Positions 21,766 through 28,674 of a stretch of DNA of 30,647 bases are shown here, piece by piece (position 1 is the stretch's first letter; the number at the start of each line of letters is the position of its first letter). Origin of the DNA: Bacillota bacterium (GTDB lineage Bacteria; Bacillota; Bacilli; Paenibacillales; NBRC-103111); contig JAEWMH010000198.1 of NCBI GenBank assembly GCA_023393235.1, positions 1 through 30,647 of the forward strand. The letters run 5' to 3'. The translations under genes were made by a program, and so were the position numbers. Under the pieces are notes generated by a model. That model saw only the letters and a list, made by a program, of their open reading frames with translations, searched no databases and was not told where the DNA came from.

Positions 21766-23328
21766 ATGAAAAAATGGCTTGGCGTATGTCTCACCGCCGC
21801 GTTGGCCGCCGGTGTAGCCGCCGGTTGCGGCAACGATAGCAAAGAAGGGGCAAGCAGCTCCCCCGGAGCTTCCAAAGCCCCCGAAAAAACCAAATTCTCC
21901 ATCTCGCTTCGGACGTTGGCATTTAACTACGTGGAAAAATCACCCGACATCAACAACGACAAATGGGTGAAAAAGCTGGAGGAAATGACCAACTCCGACC
22001 TGGATATCGTCCTGGTCCCCCACAAGGAATATGAGCAGAAGATGGTGCAGATGTTCGCCACCAACGATATTCCCGACGTGGTTCAAGGTGCAGGCGGCGT
22101 CAACGGCAAGGAAATGGCCGGCTCCGTCGCGGCGGGTGTATTTATGCCCCTGGACGATCTGCTGAAGCAGTACGGGCCCAACCTGCTGAAGAAAATCCCC
22201 AAGGATGCCTGGGATAACGTAACCTACCAAGGTAAAATTTACGCCATCCCCGAGTACCTGTCCAACCCGTCCCGCCGGGCCACCTGGATCCGCAAGGACC
22301 TGCTGGACCAAACCGGGCTGCCTGTACCGAAAACCGTGGACGAGTATTTGAACGTGCTGCGGGCCTTCAAGAAGCTGGGCCTGGAAAATCCCTACATGGG
22401 CCGCCAGGATTTCAAGTATGCGGATACCTTCTTTGGCCCGTACGACGTTTACCCGTACCTGTCCATGTTTGAGGAAGTCAACGGCCAGGTTCAGCCCAAG
22501 TTTATGGACAACGAGAATATGATGAAGGCGCTCCAAACCTACAAAACCATGTACGACGAAGGCCTCATCAACAAGGAATTCGCCACCATCAACGCCACCA
22601 ACTACAAGAACGCTATTCTGGCGGGCAAAGCAGGCATGTGGACCATGAACGCCAATGAGCTTCTCCAATGGGAGCAGCAGCTGAAATCCACCGTTCCCGG
22701 CGCCAAGCTGGAAATCATCCCTTCTCCGGTGGGGCCTGACGGCAAGGGCGGCTCCTACCTGTACGGCTCCGTGACCCGGGCTTACTTCGTGAAGACCGGC
22801 ACCAAAAATGCGGCGGACATTATCAAGTTCTTCGACTGGATGCTCAGCGAAGAGGCGGAGACCTTCTTCACCTTTGGCATCAAGGGAGAAACCTACAAGG
22901 AAGAGAACGGCAAGATTTCCTATACCTCGCCCACTGAGGCCAATGGTATTGACGAAGAGCGCTACCGCCAGTCCTTCCTGTGGCTGGTGCAGGATACCAC
23001 CTACAACAAGGGTTCCCTCAGCCTGACAGAGGAAGGCAAGAACCTGATTAAGGTGTACGACACGATTCTGGCAAAAGAAGGCCGCGACGGCATCCAGTTC
23101 GATCCCCGTTTGGACGCACTGGTGAAGAATCCGGATGTGGCTCCCAACTCCGATACCGCACCTCCTGTTCTTTTGACCCATATGGTGAAGATGGTATACG
23201 GCAAGGAGCCTATCAGCGATTGGCCGAAGGCAGTGGATGAGTGGCTCTCCAAGGGCGGCAAGGATGTCATCAAGGAAGCGACTGAGAAATACAAGAACAA
23301 GCTCGGCGTGACCATGTCCCGCAGATAA
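21766..23328 (+). CDS. Sugar ABC transporter substrate-binding lipoprotein, LplA family
   Basis: The 520-residue protein begins with a lipoprotein signal peptide ending in AAGC (Cys21). A family 1 extracellular solute-binding fold follows: the ISLRTLAFNYVEKSPDINNDKWVKKLEE opening, then VPHKEYEQKMVQMFATNDIPDVVQG, and an ending typical of LplA-type proteins. It should bind an oligosaccharide outside the cell and pass it to the permeases at 10850-12700. An AGGGAGAGG ribosome site lies close before the ATG. The gene has its own promoter, dyad and cre-like site, so it can be made in excess over the permeases. A terminator follows. Confidence 0.92.
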   Translation: MKKWLGVCLTAALAAGVAAGCGNDSKEGASSSPGASKAPEKTKFSISLRTLAFNYVEKSPDINNDKWVKKLEEMTNSDLDIVLVPHKEYEQKMVQMFATNDIPDVVQGAGGVNGKEMAGSVAAGVFMPLDDLLKQYGPNLLKKIPKDAWDNVTYQGKIYAIPEYLSNPSRRATWIRKDLLDQTGLPVPKTVDEYLNVLRAFKKLGLENPYMGRQDFKYADTFFGPYDVYPYLSMFEEVNGQVQPKFMDNENMMKALQTYKTMYDEGLINKEFATINATNYKNAILAGKAGMWTMNANELLQWEQQLKSTVPGAKLEIIPSPVGPDGKGGSYLYGSVTRAYFVKTGTKNAADIIKFFDWMLSEEAETFFTFGIKGETYKEENGKISYTSPTEANGIDEERYRQSFLWLVQDTTYNKGSLSLTEEGKNLIKVYDTILAKEGRDGIQFDPRLDALVKNPDVAPNSDTAPPVLLTHMVKMVYGKEPISDWPKAVDEWLSKGGKDVIKEATEKYKNKLGVTMSRR

Positions 23329-23398
23329 AGCACAAATCATTAAAAAGCGCAGTTCAAGCTGGACCACAACAGCATACTACCCATCATGGGGCGAAAAA

Positions 23399-23429
23399 CA
23401 CCGGTACAGGGCAACCTGGCCGGTTTTTT
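23399..23429 (+). terminator. Rho-independent terminator of the binding-protein gene
   Basis: ACCGG and CCGGT enclose CAGG-GCAA-CCTG, giving a two-part stem, followed by six T. Confidence 0.8.
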
Positions 23430-23443
23430 GCTGCTGTTGTTCA

Positions 23444-23625
23444 AAACGGACACAGGATGCGCTATTTGGGACAAATTCGATGTTTTTCAATTTAAACGGA
23501 CACACGATCCGTTATATGTCCGAAAACAACCGTTTTGAGCCGTTTGCATAGACAATAACGTACCGTGTGTCCGCGAAATCGGCGAAAGTGCCTATTTCGA
23601 GAAAATAACGGCTCCTGGGTCCACA
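23444..23625. repeat. Palindromic four-module intergenic element, copy C (GGACACA word)
   Basis: Forward modules at 23444-23467 and 23494-23517 begin AAACGGACACA. Inverted modules at 23552-23575 and 23602-23625 carry the complement (GTGTGTCCG, GGGTCCACA). Starts are 50, 58 and 50 bp apart. The geometry matches copies A and B, but the core word is different. The module ends (CGCTATTT, CGTTAT) resemble those of copy A. Confidence 0.8.
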
Positions 23626-23694
23626 AGCCGAATAGCCGCTAGTCCATGGGTAATGGAGTCCAGATCTGTCGCACAAACAATCCGGCAACTGCCA

Positions 23695-23725
23695 AAAGCC
23701 GCCAGGCATTAAGCCATGGCGGTTT
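23695..23725. other. Short hairpin between two palindromic elements
   Basis: CCGCCA (23699-23704) pairs with TGGCGG (23717-23722), flanked by A-rich and T-rich bases on both sides. It could be a weak bidirectional terminator, but the nearest gene end on the minus strand is over 300 bp away. Confidence 0.35.
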
Positions 23726-23771
23726 ATTTGTTTCATTCGGGGAGATTTCCCGTAGCTGATTGTTAGGCAGC

Positions 23772-23956
23772 GTAAGGGAACTATCGGACGCTTAGAAGCT
23801 GATTTTCGCGGTTTCCAAAGTTTAACGGAACTCAGCAACCGTTAGCGGTGGATTTGTTGGGAGATGGATGCTATATAGCTGGTTAAGAGCGTCTGAGTTC
23901 CGTTAGCACTGGCAAAACATCAATTTTAGCCTGTAAGAGCCGCTGAGTTCCGTTAG
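23772..23956. repeat. Palindromic four-module intergenic element, copy D (GGAACTCAG word)
   Basis: Forward modules at 23772-23795 (degenerate) and 23822-23845 and inverted modules at 23883-23906 and 23933-23956 share the TAACGGAACTCAG word of copy B. Starts are 50, 61 and 50 bp apart. It lies directly after copy C in the region between the binding-protein gene and the convergent methyltransferase gene. Confidence 0.85.
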
Positions 23957-24039
23957 CCTGCCGCTTATGGTTTGCCCCCACAGCTACCCCCGCAGCTAGC
24001 CCCTCTGCGGTTGGCTACTGCGTTTGCCCCTACGCCGCT

Positions 24040-24792
24040 CTACGGCCTGCCCCAATAGGCCACTGTTTCGTTAGGCTGCATGTAAATGCCGTCCTGGGCG
24101 TACCGGTCAAACAGCGCCTCCAGCGCCGCCACATACTCTCCATACCGGGGATTACCCGCCTGCAGGGAATAGGAGCCGGACAGGTTCCGTGCGATGAAGC
24201 CGGCTTTGTCGAAGGCCAGATCATGGGCGAAGGTTTCCACCGAAAAGTTCCCGTTGTAAAAGCTTCTAATCCGGTCATCCAAAAAGTCGATCCCGCCGCT
24301 GAAGCCGGTGAATGCGGGGCAGAACTCACGCATAATGGCTTCGTTCTCCCGGACGGAACTCCGGTCATGAATCCGGGAGTTCCATACCAGAACCACCTGA
24401 CCCCCGGGCCGCAGAATCCGCCGGCATTCCCGGCCGAAGGCTTCCGCATCAAACCAGTGGAAGGCCTGGGCTACCGTCACCGCATCCACGCTCCCTCCCG
24501 GGAGGGTGGTGTCCTCCGCCGTACCCGCCACCGGGATAAAACGGGCCTCGTCGGCCAGGCTCCGCTCCGCCACCCCCCGCATATCGGCGTTGGGCTCTAC
24601 GCCGTAAACCCGGCAGCCGCAGCCAAGCAGCGCCTTGGAGAAAATCCCCGTACCCGCGCCGATATCGGCTACCTCCGAACCTTCCCCAATTCCCGCAGCT
24701 TGGGCGATGCGGTCCAGCATAGCCTGCGGATATCCCGGCCTGGCCTTGGCGTAAACCTCGGCTTTGCCGGTGAATTTGCCTGTATTGTCCAT
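24040..24792 (-). CDS. Class I SAM-dependent methyltransferase
   Basis: The 250-residue protein has the Methyltransf_11 layout: motif I VADIGAGTGIFSKAL (about 37-51), an acidic post-I strand (VYGVEPNADM), motif II region GSVDAVTVAQAFHWFD, and motif III RRILRPGGQVVLVWN. The opening GKFTGKAEVYAKARPGYP is typical of small-molecule methyltransferases of this group. The acceptor cannot be predicted. The start is the ATG at 24792, seven bases after GGAGGG; the longer reading to 24840 lacks a ribosome site. It lies 70 bp after another methyltransferase on the same strand and may share its transcript. Confidence 0.9.
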   Translation of the reverse strand: MDNTGKFTGKAEVYAKARPGYPQAMLDRIAQAAGIGEGSEVADIGAGTGIFSKALLGCGCRVYGVEPNADMRGVAERSLADEARFIPVAGTAEDTTLPGGSVDAVTVAQAFHWFDAEAFGRECRRILRPGGQVVLVWNSRIHDRSSVRENEAIMREFCPAFTGFSGGIDFLDDRIRSFYNGNFSVETFAHDLAFDKAGFIARNLSGSYSLQAGNPRYGEYVAALEALFDRYAQDGIYMQPNETVAYWGRP

Positions 24793-24862
24793 GGAAAATC
24801 CCTCCGGTTCTCTATATGTACAGGGTTGGCGCTTGGTCACAAGCCGTGAGTAGTCCGGGTCA

Positions 24863-25519
24863 CTACAAAACCCGGGCGTGAATATGGAAGTGGCATCCCT
24901 TTTTGCCTAGGAAGGAATGGTCCTCCACATGCCGGAATTGCAGCATTTCGAATCCGGAGAACAGCTCGGCCGCCTCATGGGCGTTCACATAGCAGTGGGG
25001 CGTCCCTACCTCACCGTCCTTCACATATTGAAGCGTCCGGACATCCAGCCGCCGGTATTCGGGCCCGGCCTTGGTATAGTTGGGGCTTAGCGTGGAATTC
25101 AAGGTCAGAAACACCTCCCCGCCGGGTCGGGTGACTCTGGCGATTTCCCTGACGGCCCGCTTCAGCCCCTTCAGATCCGTGTGATAAATGCAGTGGTACG
25201 ATAGAAGGCATTCGAAGGCATTGTCGGCAAAAGGCAGCGCCTGCATATCCCCTCTTACCAGCTCCACGGGCAGCTCACGGTCAGCAGCGGTTGCGGCCAG
25301 GGCGTCCAGCCCCGATTGGGACAGGTCGAAGGCCGTAACCTCATAACCTGCCTGGGCAAACTGCAAGGCATGGCGCCCAAGACCGCAGCCTAAATCCAGA
25401 AACCGGTGGAGGCCAAGCTCCTTCCATCTCCACACATAGTAGTAGCATTCCTGTGCGGGTGTCTCCCAAACAGGGTCCCTGCTTTTGATCCAATCCCATT
25501 CCTGAGACAGCACCGTCAT
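24863..25519 (-). CDS. Class I SAM-dependent methyltransferase
   Basis: The 218-residue protein has motif I FLDLGCGLGRHALQFA (about 40-55), the acidic strand end TAFDLSQSGLD, motif II region FECLLSYHCIYHTD, and motif III VTRPGGEVFLTLNS. The N-terminal segment (SQEWDWIKSRDPVWETP) is short, and the C-terminal region is rich in His and Cys (GKKGCHFHIHARVL). The substrate is unknown. It is not closely similar to the next methyltransferase, so a recent duplication is unlikely. The start is uncertain: the ATG at 25519 almost touches GATGAGGG, while the GTG at 25513 has better spacing. Confidence 0.88.
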   Translation of the reverse strand: MTVLSQEWDWIKSRDPVWETPAQECYYYVWRWKELGLHRFLDLGCGLGRHALQFAQAGYEVTAFDLSQSGLDALAATAADRELPVELVRGDMQALPFADNAFECLLSYHCIYHTDLKGLKRAVREIARVTRPGGEVFLTLNSTLSPNYTKAGPEYRRLDVRTLQYVKDGEVGTPHCYVNAHEAAELFSGFEMLQFRHVEDHSFLGKKGCHFHIHARVL

Positions 25520-25634
25520 CCCTCATCTCGCATAGTATTTCCAGCTGTAATCTGTTCTCTTATTGTGCCACATTCAGCGGGAAAAGGTAAATGGATGCAG
25601 CAGCGGGAGCGGGGGTGGGAGCCGGAACCCGAAC

Positions 25635-25664
25635 GTAAAAAAGGAGCCCGGCATCAGGCTCCTT
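25635..25664 (-). terminator. Rho-independent terminator of the DUF4395 gene
   Basis: Read on the minus strand, AAGGAGCC and GGCTCCTT form a perfect 8-bp stem with an 8-nt loop, followed by six T. Confidence 0.85.
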
Positions 25665-25684
25665 ATCCATCGCAGCATCCCAGC

Positions 25685-26101
25685 TCATCGTCCGGACAGG
25701 CGCCCGGCTCTGATTTGCTTCACCCAAAAATAGAGGGTGCAACCTACACAATAGCCCAAGATAGCGGCCCCTGCCGCACCCAGCAGCATCACAGCGAATA
25801 CGTAGCCTGCCGTGGCCCAACCCAGCAGCAGACTCGCCAGAGAAAGGCTGAGGAAAGCCACAGCCAGAGAATTATTGAAACGCAGCAGCTCGGCGGCTTG
25901 GGTTTCCTTGCCCTTGGGGGTGAGGAATCGCCGGCCCAAGGCAGAGAACAGATTCCAGCGCCCGCCGGTGGAGAGTCCAATCACCTGAATCAGCCAGAGG
26001 GCGGCAATGATCCACGGCTGGCCCGACACGAGAAAAGCGATAACCGACAGAACAATGCCGGTTTGGTTGGCTTTGACATATTCGATGGGGATTTCCTTCA
26101 C
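25685..26101 (-). CDS. DUF4395 family membrane protein
   Basis: The 138-residue protein has about four hydrophobic segments. It carries DUF4395 features: VKANQTGIVLSVIAFL near the start, GGRWNLFSALGRRF, LLRFNNSLAV, and a C-terminal CxxC in GYCVGCTLYFW. The function is unknown; the CxxC at the membrane suggests a redox or metal role, which is inference. I choose the GTG at 26101, nine bases after CGGAGG. The ATG readings at 26137 and 26128 lie upstream of that ribosome site and lack one of their own. It is divergent from the SagB-type dehydrogenase gene. Confidence 0.82.
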   Translation of the reverse strand: MKEIPIEYVKANQTGIVLSVIAFLVSGQPWIIAALWLIQVIGLSTGGRWNLFSALGRRFLTPKGKETQAAELLRFNNSLAVAFLSLSLASLLLGWATAGYVFAVMLLGAAGAAILGYCVGCTLYFWVKQIRAGRLSGR

Positions 26102-26153
26102 GAGGATTCGCCTCCGTATAAATCTCATTAAATTCATTGGATTAATTATAATT

Positions 26154-26183
26154 ATTGTAGCAAGGAACAGATCTATTCGTCAA
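26154..26183 (-). promoter_or_regulatory. Promoter of the DUF4395 gene
   Basis: Read on the minus strand, TTGACG (26183-26178) and TACAAT (26159-26154) are 18 bp apart. A plus-strand TACAAT at 26197-26202 may serve the divergent gene, but its -35 is poor. Confidence 0.55.
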
Positions 26184-26248
26184 TGCGGGATTGGGGTACA
26201 ATTGGATATATTTCACAACGAAATCAGAACCATATGGAGGGAAGAAAC

Positions 26249-27013
26249 ATGCTGTCAGAGGATGAAGTGCGCCGTCAGATTCAGGACAACCGCAAGTTTA
26301 TGAAGAGCATCTTCGGGAAGGACCAGTATGAATCCGATCAAAGCAAAAAGCTGCCCCAGCCGCCCTTATCCCATCCCGCTAAAGGAGCAACGGTGATTCC
26401 GCTGACCAAGGACTTTGCCGGAGTAGTGAAGGAGGCCGACTATCTGGCTTTGCTTCGCGCCCGCAAAAGCATCAGAGTGTACAAGCAGGAGCCCATCACC
26501 CTGGAGCAGCTGGCATTCCTGCTGTGGTCCACTCAAGGAGTGACAGGTATCCGCGGCAGCAATTATGCGGCGCTGCGTCCTGTGCCTTCGGCAGGAGCCC
26601 GGCATCCTTTTGAGACCTATCTGGCTGTGTTCCAGGTGGAAGGTTTGGAGAAAGGCATTTATCATTATCTGCCGATGGAGCATGCCTTGGAGTTTGTTGG
26701 GGCGGTGGACAATTTGGAGGATGAGGTGTCGGTGAGTCTGTGCGGGCAAGGCTGGGCGGCCAAAGGAGCGGTCACCTTCTTTTATACGGCGGTGGCGTAC
26801 CGCAGTGAATGGAGATACTCCATCGCGTCCCACAGGGTAATGCTGATGGACGTGGGCCATGTGATGCAGAATCTCTATCTGTCCGCTCATGCCATCGGCT
26901 GCGGAACCTGCGCCATAGCTGCGTTTGAGCAGGAGGTGGCGGACCGCCTGCTTCAGGTGGACGGCGAGGAAGAGTTTGTGGTGTATGCGGCGCCGGTTGG
27001 AGTTCAGCTGTAA
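26249..27013 (+). CDS. SagB/ThcOx-type nitroreductase-fold dehydrogenase
   Basis: The 254-residue protein has the SagB-type FMN oxidoreductase pattern: RARKSIRVYKQEPITLEQLAFLLWSTQG (about 68-95), RPVPSAGARHPFETYLAVF, LEKGIYHYLPMEHALE, MLMDVGHVMQNLYLSAHAIGCGTCAIAAF, and the ending EEFVVYAAPVG. In RiPP pathways this family oxidises azolines to azoles. No YcaO cyclodehydratase, precursor peptide or exporter lies nearby, so here it is a stand-alone oxidoreductase of unknown substrate. The ATG at 26249 follows TGGAGGGAAG; the in-frame extension to 26183 covers promoter sequence. A terminator follows. Confidence 0.88.
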   Translation: MLSEDEVRRQIQDNRKFMKSIFGKDQYESDQSKKLPQPPLSHPAKGATVIPLTKDFAGVVKEADYLALLRARKSIRVYKQEPITLEQLAFLLWSTQGVTGIRGSNYAALRPVPSAGARHPFETYLAVFQVEGLEKGIYHYLPMEHALEFVGAVDNLEDEVSVSLCGQGWAAKGAVTFFYTAVAYRSEWRYSIASHRVMLMDVGHVMQNLYLSAHAIGCGTCAIAAFEQEVADRLLQVDGEEEFVVYAAPVGVQL

Positions 27014-27069
27014 AGGGGGATCCCATCTATACAGGAATCCCTCGGTCGGTTTTAATACGGATGGTCAAT

Positions 27070-27096
27070 AAGGGCAGCCCGAGGCTGTCCTTTTTT
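27070..27096 (+). terminator. Rho-independent terminator of the SagB-type gene
   Basis: AAGGGCAGCC and GGCTGTCCTT form a 10-bp stem with one mismatch-type pair around a 3-nt loop, running into six T. Confidence 0.9.
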
Positions 27097-27105
27097 GCCA
27101 TATGA

Positions 27106-27194
27106 GGATAAAACCTGTCAGAGAGAGGGGAGGTCTTTTTTTTCGAATGTATACGGTCTCCCGGCTTGCGGTTTGGTCCGTATAAGGTTTATCC
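27106..27194. other. Nested inverted repeats of unknown role
   Basis: GGATAAAACC (27106-27115) is inverted as GGTTTATCC (27186-27194). Inside it, TATACGG (27150-27156) is inverted as CCGTATA (27178-27184). The two helices would nearly stack. No coding capacity is visible. It could be a small structured RNA or a relic of a mobile repeat. Confidence 0.4.
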
Positions 27195-27220
27195 AACAAT
27201 GTAGCTGGGGAGGGGGAGAA

Positions 27221-27364
27221 TGATAGCGAACGTCAAATGTATGCTAATGCCGCTCAAGCTTCGCCAAATGGGCAAAATGAAGGGAATAAGATACATTTTA
27301 TGCTCGCTATTCGGGAAAATTGGAGGTCAAAAACGGGATAGCATACATTTTATGGCGCTTACTT
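27221..27364. repeat. Related intergenic modules with an ATACATTTTATG word
   Basis: Three 24-nt modules lie at 27221-27244 (one orientation) and at 27289-27312 and 27341-27364 (the other). They share CATACATTT or its close variants and end in CGCTAT or CGCTTA. Starts are 68 and 52 bp apart, so this looks like a decayed or incomplete version of the palindromic elements. The rest of 27365-27503 holds nothing I can support. Confidence 0.55.
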
Positions 27365-27503
27365 CAGTCGGACGGCTAGGGAGGCTTAAAGACTAATAAT
27401 GTACTTGGCCATGTCCTTCCGGACGGAAAAAAGAGCTGACGCCACAGGACGCTGAGAAGTATTTGCCCTCAGCCTTAGCCCCAGCCGATGCCGGCTGCGC
27501 CCG

Positions 27504-28553
27504 TCAGGTGGGGCAGCTGCCCAGGCTGTCCCCCGGAACCAGCCGTCCCTGCAGGCGCAGATGCTCCAGCGGCTCACCTGGATTGGCGATCCGCCAGATC
27601 ATCCGGTCGGCGGCCCGCGCACCAGTCTCCCGCACCGGCAGATAGAAATAACAGAGACCCGGCGCAGGCGGCTCCGCCGTTACATCCAGGCTCACCAGGG
27701 AGCAGTCCGCCGGAATAGACAGCCCCAACTGGCTGCACAAATAATAAATCCACGGCAGATTTCCCTCCACGGCATTAAGCAAGGCGGTGGGCTTCTCTGC
27801 AGCCATCAGCCGGGAAAACTCCTCCCGCCAGGCCATCCCGTCTGCTTGAGGCAGCGTCAGGTGTTTGGCCGGGTCTGCCTCCAGCCCATGTTCAGCCATA
27901 GCTTCGGCAAAGGCGGTCCAGCGTAGCCGGTAGCCCCGGGAGGAGCGGGTGTCGCCGATATACAGAATCCGGCGGTGGCCGTGCTCCGCCAGGAGCTGGA
28001 CCGCCTGCCGGACGGATTCGTACACATCCCAAACCACACTGTCTGCCGTAGCTCCGGTAGGAGGGAAGTTAAGCAGAACTCGGGGTAACGGCAGAGCAAG
28101 CAAGCGCTTTTCCAGCTCCGGGGGCGTCATCGGCGGGATAAAAACCCCGTCCGCAAAAGCCAGCCCGCAGCCCTCCGACCATTCCCGCCAGGCAGCGTCC
28201 GTCACAGAGACGTCGGGGGGAGCGAACAGCGGCGCAACAGAGGAGTGGGTGCCGTGGAACCGCTGGTTCAGCCCCGTCAGCAGCTCCAGATGAATATGGG
28301 AGGGGGCAACGGGACGCTCCTGCAGCACCATATAGAACCGCCTTGGCTGGAGCTGCTGCAGGGAGGTGTGCTCGAAGACAGAGCTCTCCTTCTGCTCCCG
28401 GGTCAGGTAGCCCTTTTCCTCCGCCAGCCGGAGGATATCCCGGCGGGTCTCCAAAGACATGCCCGGCAAGCCGCGCAGCGCTTTGGAAACTGTCAGGCGG
28501 CTAACTCCCAGCTCCCGGGCCAGATCGTCCATCGTTGTTTTTTTGCGGGACAT
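27504..28553 (-). CDS. LacI-family transcriptional regulator
   Basis: The 349-residue protein has an N-terminal LacI helix-turn-helix (TTMDDLARELGVSRLTVSKALRG, about 5-27) and the hinge helix region. A sugar-binding-protein-like effector domain follows, with AFADGVFIPP, GHRRILYIGD and PTALLNAVEGN. It binds a palindromic operator and responds to a small ligand, probably a sugar. The ATG at 28553 lies nine bases after AAGGAG; the longer reading to 28625 enters the intergenic region. The divergent FAD oxidoreductase gene is the obvious target. No clear terminator was seen after its stop. Confidence 0.9.
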   Translation of the reverse strand: MSRKKTTMDDLARELGVSRLTVSKALRGLPGMSLETRRDILRLAEEKGYLTREQKESSVFEHTSLQQLQPRRFYMVLQERPVAPSHIHLELLTGLNQRFHGTHSSVAPLFAPPDVSVTDAAWREWSEGCGLAFADGVFIPPMTPPELEKRLLALPLPRVLLNFPPTGATADSVVWDVYESVRQAVQLLAEHGHRRILYIGDTRSSRGYRLRWTAFAEAMAEHGLEADPAKHLTLPQADGMAWREEFSRLMAAEKPTALLNAVEGNLPWIYYLCSQLGLSIPADCSLVSLDVTAEPPAPGLCYFYLPVRETGARAADRMIWRIANPGEPLEHLRLQGRLVPGDSLGSCPT

Positions 28554-28674
28554 GACGAATTTCTCCTTTATGTAAACTAAATGATAACTAAACGTAAGCT
28601 TATTTTTATTATACACTGGAGTCAAACAAAAGCATACAAAATACTATGGATACAGCTAATAATGGGAGGTACGG
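28554..28674. promoter_or_regulatory. Divergent control region between regulator and oxidoreductase
   Basis: AT-rich, with a TATAAT on the minus strand at 28613-28608 and the direct repeat ACTAAA at 28577 and 28588, 11 bp apart. These are plausible promoter and operator pieces, but no single perfect palindrome stands out. Confidence 0.35.

Noticed and set aside
23430..24039. Possible CRISPR array, because of regularly spaced short repeats
   Set aside because: Repeats are only about 24 nt, imperfect, and change orientation halfway. There are just four per element, and no cas gene is in the window.
26249..27013. Part of a thiazole/oxazole-modified peptide cluster
   Set aside because: Only the dehydrogenase family matches. 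No cyclodehydratase, precursor peptide, protease or exporter was found within several kilobases.
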